Below, piece after piece: positions 1 through 9,334 of a stretch of DNA of 64,000 nucleotides. How positions within the stretch are numbered: position 1 is the first letter of the stretch; each line of letters starts with the position of its first letter. This DNA comes from JBCCQL01 sp039414355 (lineage in GTDB: Bacteria > Planctomycetota > Planctomycetia > Pirellulales > Lacipirellulaceae), in contig JBCDJN010000006.1 in the NCBI GenBank assembly GCA_039414355.1, positions 30,277 through 94,276 on the forward strand, given 5' to 3'. Below the pieces are notes generated by a model that made no database searches, had not been told where the DNA came from, and saw nothing but the letters and a program-made list of their open reading frames with translations. The translations under genes were made by a program, and so were the position numbers.

Positions 1-507
1 CGCCAACGACCGGTAGACCGTGCTCAGGGGCCTGCCGATCTGCGATGCGATTTCCGCAACCGGGGTTCCCGCGTGGTAGCGAACCTGAAGCAGCCGGCGG
101 TCTTTCTCCGCGAGCTTTGCCATGCATTGATGCAGGGCGAGTCGCCGCTGGTCGGACTCGTCGACCTGTTCCAGGTATTCAACCGCGAGCGTATTGAGCA
201 AGGCGTCGTCGAACTGTAGCCGATCGGTAGCCCGCGACCGGCGGTACAGCAGCACTTCAAATCGAGCGACCCCGCACGCCCATGGCAGAAACTCACGGCT
301 TGGATCGAACGCGTCACGCTTCTTCCAGAGCGCTAGGAACGTCTGCTGAGCGAGATCGTCAGCGTCCGCGAAGTCGCGCACGAGGCTGAAGATGAAACCC
401 CTGAGCCGCAGCTGGTTCTCAGCGAGCAGTTCGAGAAACCGATCGTCCTCCTCATTCGGCTCTCGCGGCACTTGGCCGGGCTGCCGCCGTTGCTCCTCGA
501 TCCCCAT
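1..507 (-). CDS. ECF-type RNA polymerase sigma factor, 3' end outside window
   Basis: Reading the minus strand from an ATG at 507 gives 169 codons without a stop up to the window edge. The product begins MGIEEQRRQ and contains a sigma-70 region 2 (RLRGFIFSLVRDFADADDLA, then QQTFLALWKKRDAF and FLPWACGVARFEVL) and a region 4 helix-turn-helix start (AEIASQIGRPLSTVYRSLA). This matches planctomycete ECF sigma factors of the Rhodopirellula/Verrucomicrobium family. It would direct RNA polymerase to a small regulon. The gene is divergent from the secreted-protein locus that starts at 874, so that locus may be its target, but this is inference. The C-terminal recognition helix and any anti-sigma gene lie outside the window. 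Confidence 0.88.
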   Translation of the reverse strand, partial: MGIEEQRRQPGQVPREPNEEDDRFLELLAENQLRLRGFIFSLVRDFADADDLAQQTFLALWKKRDAFDPSREFLPWACGVARFEVLLYRRSRATDRLQFDDALLNTLAVEYLEQVDESDQRRLALHQCMAKLAEKDRRLLQVRYHAGTPVAEIASQIGRPLSTVYRSLA

Positions 508-873
508 AGCCACCTCTCGCTTCGCGTTGCCTGCCGAACACGGGCTTACTCACGTTCAACATCAGCGGCGCAGGATTCTAAGGCGAAATGGGCAGATTTC
601 GTCCCTGGCCATTCGTCGCAGCCACGCCCTACGCAGCAACCACCACGCTTGAAACGAGTTGCGTCACGAGTCCGAGAACGGTCTGCCGGCAAAGAAATCT
701 GAAGTTCCGATTTCTCGCAACTTTTCCCGAGAAAGGGCGCGAGCGTCTGCAGAAAGGCGTTGAGGGCGTGCCCGTAGCTCGCAACACCTCGTCCAACCCC
801 AAGTCTCATCTGCGGGGCCTGAGGAGCAATGACGTCTCCTTAGGCTCAACCAGCCGCTCCTTGAGGAACCTCC
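508..873. other. Divergent intergenic region, no gene recognised
   Basis: About 366 bases separate the divergent sigma factor gene and the PEP-CTERM gene at 874. Short open frames here have no recognisable product. The promoters of both flanking genes should lie here, but I see no convincing -35/-10 pair. The only clear signal is a GAGGA Shine-Dalgarno-like sequence just upstream of 874. Confidence 0.5.
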
Positions 874-3096
874 ATGAAGACTCGTGCTGCGCTAGTCGTT
901 CTGCTAGCTGCCGGCTCGGTTGCGTCGCCGGCCCTGGCGGCGATCGATCTGCTGTCCCTGGCCAGCGGCTCTGAGGGCGACACCCGGTTCACCGACTCAA
1001 CACCCATGGGCATCGATAGCTCGGGCAACGGGTTCCTCGACCAAGACCCCTTCTTCCCTGAGTTCTTCGACTTTGACGTGACCGGCTCGGTTGCCGACCC
1101 CTTGGCGTTCAACACCGACTTCGACTTCCTGCTTCAAGGCATGTCGGATGTGAATACGACGACCGGCGCCTCGCTGGCCGATGGCGGGATTGATCGCGAC
1201 GGCATGGGCAGACTGGGGATTCGCGGTGGCGGCGGAAGTGGGATCGACCCGCTCGAGGGCTACCTGCTCGGCATCGACGCCGCCGACCTCGATCCCTCGC
1301 GGCAATTCCGGATCGCCAGCGTGGGCGTCGCGTTTCTTGGCGACACCGATTTCGGCAAGATCGTCAACCGCAACGACCCATCCCGGAGCCTAACGTTCGG
1401 CGCCGTCGGCACCGGCGCCGACTGGGAAGGCGGAACCGGCTCGATCGACGTCACGCCGCTTGGGCTAACGGTCTCGGGCGGGTCCTCCGCAGGCGAGATC
1501 GCCTCGATCTTCGGCAGCGCGGGCTCGGGGTTCCGCTTTACGGGCTTCGGCGTTGATGTGGTGCCGGAGCAGAAGATCCTGCTCGACTCGCTCGGCTCCG
1601 GATCCGAAGGCAACACCCGGTTCAGCGACACGACCACCATCGGCGTGGATGGTTCCGGCAACGCCTTCGACCCGACGGCCGGGAACGGCTTTGAAGACTA
1701 TGCGGTGTCCGGCGTCGTCGCCGAAGCCGGGGCGTTCAGCACGAACTTCGGCTTCCCGATCCAGGGCATGTCCAACGTCGATCTCGCAACGGGCGCCAAG
1801 CTGGCCGATGGCGGGATCGATCGGGCCGGCAACGGCGACCTGGGTGTCCGCGGCGGAACGGGCAACGGCATTGAGGCACGCGAGGGCCTGCTGCTGGGTA
1901 TCAACGCCGCCAACCTCGACCCGAAGCTGGCGTATCGCATCACCGATGTTGGCTTAGCGAACCTTGGCGGGGCCGAGACCGGCACGATTATCAACCGCTC
2001 GGACACAAGCAAGAGCGCGGGTTTCGCGGCCGGCGACAACGGCTTTGTGAACGTCACCGCCCTGGGGCTTGAAGTGAACGGCGGCCACAACGTCGCGGAG
2101 ATCGCGTCGGTGTTCGGCGACGACTTCGGCGAGGGCAACTTCCGCGTCAGCGGCTTCAAGCTGGAGGTCGTCCCCGCTTCGTTCACCGAGATCCTGCTGA
2201 GCTCCCTAGCGACCGGCAGCGAGGGCGACACGCGGTTCATGGACTCAACACCCTTCAGCGTCGACACGTTTGGAACGGCGTTCACCACCCAGCAAGGCTC
2301 CACGTCGCAAGACTTCGACGTGATGGGCGCCCCGACCGAGGCCGCCGCGTTCGACACGAACCTGGCGTTCATCATCCAAGGCCTGTCGAACGTCGACACC
2401 GCCAGCGGCGCCAAACTGGCTGACGGCGGGATCGACCGCGACAGTGCTGGTAAGCTCGGCATCCGTGACGGAGCGAACAACGGCATCGAGTCGCTCGAGG
2501 GCTTCTTGCTGGGCCTCGACGCCACGGAACTCGACCCTTCTCTGGGGCTGCAGATCACCGACATCCGAGTCGAGTTTCTCTCGGGCGATAAAGCGGGCAA
2601 GATCGTCAACCGGAACGACTCCAGCAAGTCGCTCACCTTCGGCGCCGTAGGCACAGGCTCTGACTTCGAAGGGGCGACCGGCTTCATCGACGTGACGGAC
2701 CTCGACCTGATCGTTGCCGGCGGATCGCTGGACGAGGAGATCGCATCGATTTTCGGCGTCGAGTACACCGATCCGGGAGGGTTCCGAATCACCGACTTCA
2801 AGGTGGACTTCGTCTCCATCAGCCCCCCGTCCGGCGACTACAACGGCGATGGAGTCGTGGACGCCGCGGACTTCACCGTTTGGCGTGACACGCTTGGCAA
2901 CTCCGTGCCGCAAGGAACCGGCGCCGATGGGGACAACGACGGCATGATTGGTATCGGCGATTACACCGTCTGGAAGAACAACTTCGGCGCGACACCCACG
3001 TCATCGGGCGCCATCGCCGCGCCGGAACCGGTGTCGGCCACGCTGCTGCTCGGCAGCGCCGCACTGGGCGTCACGCGGCGGCGTGGCTCGGCGTGA
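874..3096 (+). CDS. Secreted protein with three ~205-aa repeats, dockerin and PEP-CTERM anchor
   Basis: The 740-residue product has a signal peptide (MKTRAALVVLLAAGSVASPA) and three tandem copies of one domain starting near residues 23, 234 and 439. Each copy carries the same ordered signatures: GSEGxTRFxDxT, LADGGIDR, LLGIDAxxLDP, IVNRxDxSKSLTFGA and EIASxFG. A dockerin-like segment (GDYNGDGVVDAADFTVW, then a second GDNDGMIGIGDYTVWKN half) spans about 654-705. A PEP-CTERM sorting signal (APEPVSATLLLG, then RRR) ends the protein. It is probably exported and processed or anchored at the cell surface. I do not recognise the repeated domain. The same domain occurs once in the 4700-5467 gene and in degenerate form at 5506-8121, so the locus has expanded by duplication. 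Confidence 0.85.
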   Translation: MKTRAALVVLLAAGSVASPALAAIDLLSLASGSEGDTRFTDSTPMGIDSSGNGFLDQDPFFPEFFDFDVTGSVADPLAFNTDFDFLLQGMSDVNTTTGASLADGGIDRDGMGRLGIRGGGGSGIDPLEGYLLGIDAADLDPSRQFRIASVGVAFLGDTDFGKIVNRNDPSRSLTFGAVGTGADWEGGTGSIDVTPLGLTVSGGSSAGEIASIFGSAGSGFRFTGFGVDVVPEQKILLDSLGSGSEGNTRFSDTTTIGVDGSGNAFDPTAGNGFEDYAVSGVVAEAGAFSTNFGFPIQGMSNVDLATGAKLADGGIDRAGNGDLGVRGGTGNGIEAREGLLLGINAANLDPKLAYRITDVGLANLGGAETGTIINRSDTSKSAGFAAGDNGFVNVTALGLEVNGGHNVAEIASVFGDDFGEGNFRVSGFKLEVVPASFTEILLSSLATGSEGDTRFMDSTPFSVDTFGTAFTTQQGSTSQDFDVMGAPTEAAAFDTNLAFIIQGLSNVDTASGAKLADGGIDRDSAGKLGIRDGANNGIESLEGFLLGLDATELDPSLGLQITDIRVEFLSGDKAGKIVNRNDSSKSLTFGAVGTGSDFEGATGFIDVTDLDLIVAGGSLDEEIASIFGVEYTDPGGFRITDFKVDFVSISPPSGDYNGDGVVDAADFTVWRDTLGNSVPQGTGADGDNDGMIGIGDYTVWKNNFGATPTSSGAIAAPEPVSATLLLGSAALGVTRRRGSA

Positions 3097-3141
3097 GCCT
3101 ACCCCACACCGGCAGCGCTACGGATCAACGGACATCATTTC

Positions 3142-4134
3142 ATGGAGCAAGCCATGCCCAAGACCATCGGAGGGAACCCGATACGAGGATTCACCTTGGT
3201 GGAGCTGTTGGTCGTGATCGCGATCATCGGCATCCTCGTCGGGTTGCTGCTCCCGGCGGTCCAGTCGGCGAGAGAAGCGGCGCGGCGGAGCCAATGCGTG
3301 AACAACCTGAAGCAGGTCTCGCTGGGAATCAGCCTGTACGAAGACGTGGCCAAGGAGCTGCCGCCAGCGCGTGTGGGTTGCGACGACTGGGAGGCGCCAG
3401 CGGACTTCGCCGGCGGGGTCTGCTTCAACAACCCGTGCTGGGAGAAGGTGGCGACGAGCGGCTTCGTGCTCATTCTTCCCTACCTTGAGCAGGGGCCACT
3501 CTACGACCAGCTCAACACGTTCCCCGGCGACGCTCCGTTCCCGGTAATCGCACCGGCATGCAACGGCGATGGGGCGAGCCAGTGGCCGACCGCCGAGGTG
3601 CGTAACGCGATCCTGCAGCGGCCCGACGTGTATGTGTGCGCGAGCGACGACTCAAACCCGCTCGACGAGCAACAAAGCCGCTACGCAACGGGCAGCTACG
3701 CGTTCGTTCACGGCAGCCTTGGCCCCTCGGAGGGCGGCAGCCACGTGATGAAGCACTTCAACACCGGCGTCTTCAACTACGCCCTCGCCCGATCGCTGCG
3801 GCAGGTTGTTGACGGCTTAAGCAGCACCATGTTCGTCGGCGAGACGATCGAGGGGCACACGCAGCCGTCGCGGAACCGCTGGACGCTCGCCGTCCGCCAC
3901 CAGGACAGCATGCGTTCGACCGAAAACCCCGTAAACACCCAACCCGAGGACCCAACGTTCTACGAGGCCTACGGCTACAAGACGAGCGGCGCCTTCGCCA
4001 GCCGGCACCCCGGCGGCGCCAACTTCGCGTTCGGCGACGGCCACGTGGCGTTCCTCGATGAGAACATCGATCTGGAGACGTACCAGGCTCTGTCGACTCG
4101 CGACGGCGGCGAAACACTGACCGCGGGATACTAA
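3142..4134 (+). CDS. DUF1559 pseudopilin-like protein
   Basis: The 330-residue product has a type IV prepilin-like N-terminus (GFTLVELLVVIAIIGILVG) followed by AREAARRSQCVNNLKQ, and a C-terminal H-X9-DG motif (HPGGANFAFGDGHVAF). These mark the DUF1559 family, expanded to dozens of paralogues in planctomycete genomes and thought to form envelope pseudopilin-type structures of unknown function. The ATG at 3142 is used; an in-frame ATG at 3154 would remove four residues and is equally possible. The gene lies between a PEP-CTERM protein and a lipoprotein, the usual DUF1559 neighbourhood. Confidence 0.9.
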   Translation: MEQAMPKTIGGNPIRGFTLVELLVVIAIIGILVGLLLPAVQSAREAARRSQCVNNLKQVSLGISLYEDVAKELPPARVGCDDWEAPADFAGGVCFNNPCWEKVATSGFVLILPYLEQGPLYDQLNTFPGDAPFPVIAPACNGDGASQWPTAEVRNAILQRPDVYVCASDDSNPLDEQQSRYATGSYAFVHGSLGPSEGGSHVMKHFNTGVFNYALARSLRQVVDGLSSTMFVGETIEGHTQPSRNRWTLAVRHQDSMRSTENPVNTQPEDPTFYEAYGYKTSGAFASRHPGGANFAFGDGHVAFLDENIDLETYQALSTRDGGETLTAGY

Positions 4135-4139
4135 CGCCG

Positions 4140-4622
4140 ATGACTCAGCAAATGCGCGTAGGGATCGCGATTGCGCTGCTCGCGTCGACGGTGGGCTGCG
4201 GCTCGGGCCGGCCCGATCGCTTGGAAGTCTCGGGGCGAATCGTGCTCGATGGCCAACCGCTGACCATGCCCGAGGGCGCTACGGGCTTCGTCCAGTTCGT
4301 GCCATCGGGCGCCCGGGCCGCCGCGGGCGAGATCGACTCGCAGGGACGTTTCGAGCTAACGACGTTTGGTGACGAGGGGGGCGGCGACGGCTGTGTGCCG
4401 GGCACGCACGTCGTCGCAGTCACGGTCTACCAGCAACTAAGCCCCACGGCACGCCGGTGGCTTGCCCCCAAAGAGTACAGCAACCGCAAGACTTCGGGGC
4501 TGACCGTGGCCATCGATCAGCCGACAGACACACTCGAGCTCAACCTGACTTGGGGCGGCAAGAAGCCGTTCGTCGAACGCCTGGCGGGCGGCAAGGAAGT
4601 TGACGCAGCGCTGATGGAGTAG
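4140..4622 (+). CDS. Lipoprotein with carboxypeptidase-regulatory-like beta fold
   Basis: The 160-residue protein has a hydrophobic signal and a lipobox ending at Cys (LLASTVGCG), followed by a beta-rich segment (RLEVSGRIVLDGQPL, then VQFVPSG, GEIDSQGRFELTTF and PGTHVVAVTVYQ). That pattern is typical of the small planctomycete lipoproteins encoded directly after DUF1559 genes. It starts five bases after the stop of the DUF1559 gene, so the two are probably co-translated. The role is unknown; a structural partner of the DUF1559 protein on the membrane is the simplest idea. Membrane anchoring is inferred from the lipobox. Confidence 0.8.
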   Translation: MTQQMRVGIAIALLASTVGCGSGRPDRLEVSGRIVLDGQPLTMPEGATGFVQFVPSGARAAAGEIDSQGRFELTTFGDEGGGDGCVPGTHVVAVTVYQQLSPTARRWLAPKEYSNRKTSGLTVAIDQPTDTLELNLTWGGKKPFVERLAGGKEVDAALME

Positions 4623-4699
4623 CGGTCTTCCGACCACCCTCCGAATAAAGACGAACCACGATTCGACATCAACGCATCGATATCGACCTGGAGTCACCG

Positions 4700-5467
4700 A
4701 TGAACAAACGGCTTCGAATGACCGCCGCGATGGCGGCGATGAGCTTCGCCGCGTCCTCCCAAGCCACAATTGTGCTCGACTCGCTCGGCAGCGGGTCGGA
4801 AGGAAACACAAGGTTCAGCGACACAACGCCGCTCTCGATCGACGGCTCCGGCAACGCCTTCGATCCGAACGCGGGGAACACGTTCGAGGACTTCGCCGTC
4901 TCGGGCTCGGTGGCCGACCCCGCCGCGTTCAACACGAACTTCAGCTTCTCGATCCTGGGCATGGCGGATGTGAACACCACGACCGGGGCAAAGCTCGCCG
5001 ACGGCGGCATCGACCGGGCGAACAACGGCGACTTGGGCGTCCGCGGCAACAGCAACGGTGTGGATGCGTTAGAGGGCCTGCTGCTCGGCATCGATGCGAC
5101 CAACCTCGATCCCTTGCTGATGTTCAAGATCAGCGGTGTACGGTTCGCGTTTCTTGGCGGCGACGAGGCCGGCGCGATTGTCAATCGCACCGACCCGAGC
5201 AAGTCGCTGACGTTTGGCGCCAGCGGCACGGGCTCCGACGTTGAGTTATCTAGCGGACTGGTCGACGTGACCGGCCTCGATCTGGTGGCGCCGGGCGGAA
5301 CGTCAATCGCGGAGGTCGCCTCCGTCTTCGGCGGCAACTTCGGCGGCGGTTCGTTCCGCATTACGGAGTTCCAGTTGCAGATCGTCGCAATACCCGAACC
5401 ATCGAGCCTTGCGTTCCTAGGACTCGCCTCCGGCTTGCTCCTCCGGCCACGGCGCCGAAAGTCGTAG
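4700..5467 (+). CDS. PEP-CTERM protein with one copy of the GSEG repeat domain
   Basis: The 255-residue product has a signal peptide (about residues 1-23), one copy of the domain that occurs three times in the 874-3096 gene, and a PEP-CTERM end (IPEPSSLAFLGLASGLLL, then RPRRR). Shared signatures include LGSGSEGNTRFSDTT, KLADGGIDRANNGDLGVR, LLLGIDATNLDP, IVNRTDPSKSLTFGASGTGS and EVASVFGG. It lacks a dockerin. A CTGGAG Shine-Dalgarno-like sequence precedes the ATG. It probably arose by duplication within this locus. Function unknown; export is well supported by the sorting signals. Confidence 0.85.
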   Translation: MNKRLRMTAAMAAMSFAASSQATIVLDSLGSGSEGNTRFSDTTPLSIDGSGNAFDPNAGNTFEDFAVSGSVADPAAFNTNFSFSILGMADVNTTTGAKLADGGIDRANNGDLGVRGNSNGVDALEGLLLGIDATNLDPLLMFKISGVRFAFLGGDEAGAIVNRTDPSKSLTFGASGTGSDVELSSGLVDVTGLDLVAPGGTSIAEVASVFGGNFGGGSFRITEFQLQIVAIPEPSSLAFLGLASGLLLRPRRRKS

Positions 5468-5505
5468 CAAGACCCCGCTACCCCCTGCTTCCGAGCGACT
5501 GTTTC

Positions 5506-8121
5506 TTGGGACCACAAGTGGTAACTGTGTACACGGAACGCTCCTCCAAGACCGTGCGTGTCGCCTTGGTGGCGATCTGCCTGATGCTTCCGCAATGGGA
5601 AGCCGCGGCCGACTCTTGGCGAAGCACGCTGTATCCCGCCGACTGGCGCCCGCCAAGCGACAAGTCGTTCGCCACAGATAAGCTGATCCAGGACTTCTCT
5701 TACGCCGGTTACCAGCGCGGCGAGGCCCCGCTGCCCCAAGCCGCGGGACCGGTCTTCGACCCGGTTTCCTTTGGCGCCGACCCGACCGGGGCCACCGACA
5801 GCACGTCTGCCATCCGCAGCGCAATCTTCGCCGCCGAGGCGGCGGGCGGCGGCGTGGTGGACTTGCCGGCGGGCACGTTTCGGGTCTCGGCTGGTTCGAA
5901 CTCCGAGGTGTTCCGCGTTCGCGAGAGCGGCGTCGTCATCCGCGGCGCCGGGCCGGGCGCGACGCGGATCCTCAACACGTCGACCAACATGCGGGGCAAG
6001 GCGATCTTCCGTTTCGCTCCCGGCGCCCATTCTTCGGGCCCTTCGGTCGGGATCACACAGAACCTCACGACGCCAACGCATCGCGTCCCGGTCGCCAACG
6101 CCGCGGCATTCTCCACGGGCGACCTAGTGGAGATGGAGTGGGACTTTACCGATGAGTGGATCGCCGAACACGGCCAGCAGGAGTGGTGGAACGACACCGA
6201 CGGCAGACCCGAGGCCGCTAGCTACCGCCGCGAGGTGACCGCCGTCAACGTCGCGCAGGGATGGATCGAGGTCGACGTACCGACGCGGTACTCAATGCTC
6301 CCACGCGACAACGCGCGGGTAAAGCGGCTCTCCGGCTACATCAACGAATCGGGTGTCGAAGGGCTGTCCATCGGCAACGTGCAGCACCCCGGGTCGGAGT
6401 TCGGCGAGCAAGACCATACGGTACCCGGCACCGCAGCCCACGATGTGCACGGGAGTTGGGCCATCGACTTCCAACGCAGCGTCGACAGTTGGGTGCGGGA
6501 TGTCGAGACCTTTCAGCCCGACGGGAACACCTCTACCGCGCATATCCTCTCCAACGGTGTTAGGTTCCTACGCTCGTTCCGTATGACCGCCAGCGACGTG
6601 CGGATGGAGCGGCCGCAGTACGGCGGCGGCGGCGGCAACGGCTACATGTTCCGTGTGCAGTCGACCAACGACAGCCTCATCGAAGACTCGGTTGCCGAGT
6701 TCAATCGCCACGGTTTTGTGATCTCTCACGCGGGCAGCACGGGCAACGTCTTCCATCAAGTTGAAGACCGATTCAGCAACCGTGCCACGGGCGACACCGG
6801 CAGCTACCCCACCGGCGGCGGCGACGGCAGCGACACCCACATGCACTTCGGCCACTCCAACCTCTGGGACCAAAGCCACGCCCACAACAGCTTCTTGGAA
6901 TCGCAGCACCGCGGCACCACCAACAACCACGGTTTGACGTCCGCTCACGGCGTGTACTGGAACATCTCGGGCAGCGGAACGCAGTACCCGGATAAGCTCG
7001 TGGTCTCGGAGCAGGGCCGGTACGGCTACGTGATCGGCACCAGCGGAAGCGTGGACGCCATCCTGACGCCAACCGGCCAAAACACCGCCCCCACGGACCA
7101 CGCGGAGGGGGAGGGCGAGGGCGCCAGGCTCTTCCCTCAGTCGCTGTTCCTCGACCAACGGCGCCAGCGGCTTGGCTCGGGCGTTGTCGTCACCTCGTTC
7201 TCGTCGTCAGAGCCGGGATCGACGCTCGCCTCCCAAATCCTGCTCGACGCCGAGGGCTACGCGTCGACACCAACGGGTCTCGACGTCGACGTCACCGGCC
7301 GCGTGCTCAACCCGCTCGCGGCGGGCGGAACCATCGGCGTGGTCTTCGACGCGATGAAGGACGTTTCGATGAGCCCTTCAACACTGGGCAATAAGCTCGT
7401 CGACGGCAATGTGGACCGCGACTCGGCGGGGCGGATTGGCGTTTCCGGCGGGCCCGAAGGGGGCGGGCTGAGCTCCGATGCGACGCAGCGCGAGGGGATG
7501 CAGCTCCTGCTGGACGCCACCAGCGGGATCGACCCTACCGCAAAGGTGCAGATCGACACCATCAACATCTCGTGGCTCAACACCGGCGAGAGCTTCACGA
7601 TCGTCAACCTCGCCACGCGGGAGTCGCTGGAGTTCATCGGCGAAGCGGACAAGTATCCGCACTTCGACTACGACGTTTCCGCGCTCAACCTCTCGCTGCT
7701 TGGCGGTCAGTCGGGCGCGGTGGCAGCGGTCATTGCGGGCGACGACTCCGGCTTTCGGATCCGCGGCGTGAACCTCTCGATCCCCGACGAGTTCTTCAAT
7801 CCGCTGCCGGGCGACTACAACGCGGACGGCGTGGTCGACACCGCCGACTACTCCCTCTGGCGTGACACGCTCGGCCAGTCGGTCGATAACGGCCGCTTCG
7901 CCGATGGCGACAACAGCGGCGTGATTGACGTCGCCGACTACAACGTTTGGAAGGCTAACTTCGGCCGCTCGGCGACCGCGAACGCCGCAAACGCCCCCGA
8001 ACCGGCGTCGTTCGTAGCCCTGCTGAGCTGTGTGCCGCTGACCGCCGCCCGCCGCCGCCGAGCAAACCCCGCCACGCATCAACCCGGCGCCGAGGTCCGC
8101 TCGGTTGCCGCATGGCAGTGA
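5506..8121 (+). CDS. Pectate-lyase-like beta-helix protein with dockerin and PEP-CTERM
   Basis: The 871-residue product has a signal region, then a right-handed beta-helix of the pectate lyase superfamily (FDPVSFGADPTGATDSTSAI, then VDLPAGTFRVS and GVVIRGAGPGATRI) running to about residue 540. A degenerate copy of the locus-specific GSEG repeat follows (about 577-761, with LVDGNVDRDSAGRIGVSGG and LLLDATSGIDP). A dockerin (GDYNADGVVDTADYSLW and VIDVADYNVWKANFG, about 767-818) and a PEP-CTERM near 830 complete it. It is likely a secreted polysaccharide lyase or hydrolase; catalytic residues cannot be assigned by eye. The start is uncertain: TTG at 5506, with an in-frame GTG at 5518. An unusual tail of about 20 residues follows the terminal arginine cluster. 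Confidence 0.82.
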   Translation: MGPQVVTVYTERSSKTVRVALVAICLMLPQWEAAADSWRSTLYPADWRPPSDKSFATDKLIQDFSYAGYQRGEAPLPQAAGPVFDPVSFGADPTGATDSTSAIRSAIFAAEAAGGGVVDLPAGTFRVSAGSNSEVFRVRESGVVIRGAGPGATRILNTSTNMRGKAIFRFAPGAHSSGPSVGITQNLTTPTHRVPVANAAAFSTGDLVEMEWDFTDEWIAEHGQQEWWNDTDGRPEAASYRREVTAVNVAQGWIEVDVPTRYSMLPRDNARVKRLSGYINESGVEGLSIGNVQHPGSEFGEQDHTVPGTAAHDVHGSWAIDFQRSVDSWVRDVETFQPDGNTSTAHILSNGVRFLRSFRMTASDVRMERPQYGGGGGNGYMFRVQSTNDSLIEDSVAEFNRHGFVISHAGSTGNVFHQVEDRFSNRATGDTGSYPTGGGDGSDTHMHFGHSNLWDQSHAHNSFLESQHRGTTNNHGLTSAHGVYWNISGSGTQYPDKLVVSEQGRYGYVIGTSGSVDAILTPTGQNTAPTDHAEGEGEGARLFPQSLFLDQRRQRLGSGVVVTSFSSSEPGSTLASQILLDAEGYASTPTGLDVDVTGRVLNPLAAGGTIGVVFDAMKDVSMSPSTLGNKLVDGNVDRDSAGRIGVSGGPEGGGLSSDATQREGMQLLLDATSGIDPTAKVQIDTINISWLNTGESFTIVNLATRESLEFIGEADKYPHFDYDVSALNLSLLGGQSGAVAAVIAGDDSGFRIRGVNLSIPDEFFNPLPGDYNADGVVDTADYSLWRDTLGQSVDNGRFADGDNSGVIDVADYNVWKANFGRSATANAANAPEPASFVALLSCVPLTAARRRRANPATHQPGAEVRSVAAWQ

Positions 8122-8218
8122 TCGCATCGGGCATCGGCGACAGGCCACCAACGACCACGGCACCGCGTTGGGCTTCCAATCACTCCTGCGGCGGAACTGC
8201 AACAACCTTGGGCAAGTG

Positions 8219-9217
8219 ATGAAACAACTCTTGGTGGCCTTCATTCTGTGTCTGCTCTTCGCTCCGTCGCTCCAGGCTGACGGCGAGGTCAATGTCGAGA
8301 GCTTCGTGTCAAGCGGCGTGATGATGTTCGCAGACACCTCACGCGGGGCGCCGTTCGCGAAAGACCCCGCCGTCGTCCGCTACCGTGACGGGTACTACCT
8401 TTACTACACGGTCAAACCCGGCAACGGAATCGAAGGGTACCGCACCGGCATTGCCACAAGCGATGACTTGATCACGTGGAACAAGGTCGGCGAGTTGGAG
8501 CCCATGCAAGACTGTGAGCGGAACGGCTACTGCGCGCCGGGCGCGATCGTCTTGCGGGGTCAGGTGCACCTCTTCTACCAGACCTACGGCAACGGCCGCC
8601 GCGACGCCATCTGCCACGCGTGGTCTAGCGACGGCGTAAGCTTCGAGCGCAATCCAACGAACCCTGTCTTCAGCCCAGCCGGCGATTGGTGCGCAGGCCG
8701 AGCAATCGACGCCGACGTGATCGAGCACGACGGCAGGCTGCTGCTTTACTACTCGACACGCGACCCGGAGATGAAGATCCAGCTCCAAGGAGTGGCCGCG
8801 GCGCCGTTTGACTCCGAGTTTAACCAGTCCGACTGGACGCAGCTCAACCCAGACGGACCAATCCTCAAGCCGGAGTTGCCGTGGGAGAAGACCTGCATCG
8901 AGGCGGCCGCGCTCTGCAAGCACGGCGGCTCGCTCTACATGTTCTACGCCGGCGCCTACAACAATAAGCCCCAGCAGATCGGCTGCGCGATCAGTCGCGA
9001 TGGCGTCGCTTGGAAGCGGCTGTCGGACCAGCCCTTCCTGCCCAACGGCGAGCCGGGCGAGTGGAACTCCAGCGAGTCGGGCCACCCGTACGCGTTCACC
9101 GACGACGACGGCTCGACCTACCTCTTCTACCAGGGCAACAACGACATGGGGAAATCGTGGTACCTGTCGAAAGTGCGAATCGACTGGGACCGAGGAATGC
9201 CGGTGATCGCGCCTTAG
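8219..9217 (+). CDS. Secreted glycosidase-like five-bladed beta-propeller protein
   Basis: From ATG 8219 the product is 332 residues with a clear signal peptide (MKQLLVAFILCLLFAPSLQA). The frame is open upstream to 8105, but the signal peptide favours 8219. The body resembles glycoside hydrolases of the GH43/GH32-like and related five-bladed propeller families: FAKDPAVVRYRDGYYLYYT with a candidate catalytic Asp, repeated blades such as GQVHLFYQTYGNG and GRLLLYYSTRD, AIDADVIEHDG, and CIEAAALCKHGGSLYMFYAG with a candidate acidic Glu. It probably removes sugars from an extracellular polysaccharide together with the beta-helix protein encoded just upstream. The exact family and substrate are not resolved. 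Confidence 0.75.
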   Translation: MKQLLVAFILCLLFAPSLQADGEVNVESFVSSGVMMFADTSRGAPFAKDPAVVRYRDGYYLYYTVKPGNGIEGYRTGIATSDDLITWNKVGELEPMQDCERNGYCAPGAIVLRGQVHLFYQTYGNGRRDAICHAWSSDGVSFERNPTNPVFSPAGDWCAGRAIDADVIEHDGRLLLYYSTRDPEMKIQLQGVAAAPFDSEFNQSDWTQLNPDGPILKPELPWEKTCIEAAALCKHGGSLYMFYAGAYNNKPQQIGCAISRDGVAWKRLSDQPFLPNGEPGEWNSSESGHPYAFTDDDGSTYLFYQGNNDMGKSWYLSKVRIDWDRGMPVIAP

Positions 9218-9334
9218 CAGAACGATCGAAGCCGCGTGTTCCTGCGGTTTTCTTCGGCCGCTGACGAGCCGCCCGGGTCGTCGCAAGCGCTCTCGGCCAT
9301 GGAGTTGCCGCAGGGCGAGGCTTGTGCGATGATG

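Noticed and set aside
1698..2819. Antisense frame of 373 codons opposite the three-repeat protein
   Set aside because: Its repetitiveness only mirrors the repeats on the coding strand.
4669..6081. Long antisense open frame (470 codons) opposite the PEP-CTERM and beta-helix genes
   Set aside because: Low-complexity Arg/Ala/Ser-rich translation without motifs; the plus-strand frame has signal peptide, repeats and sorting signals. It is a GC-rich shadow.
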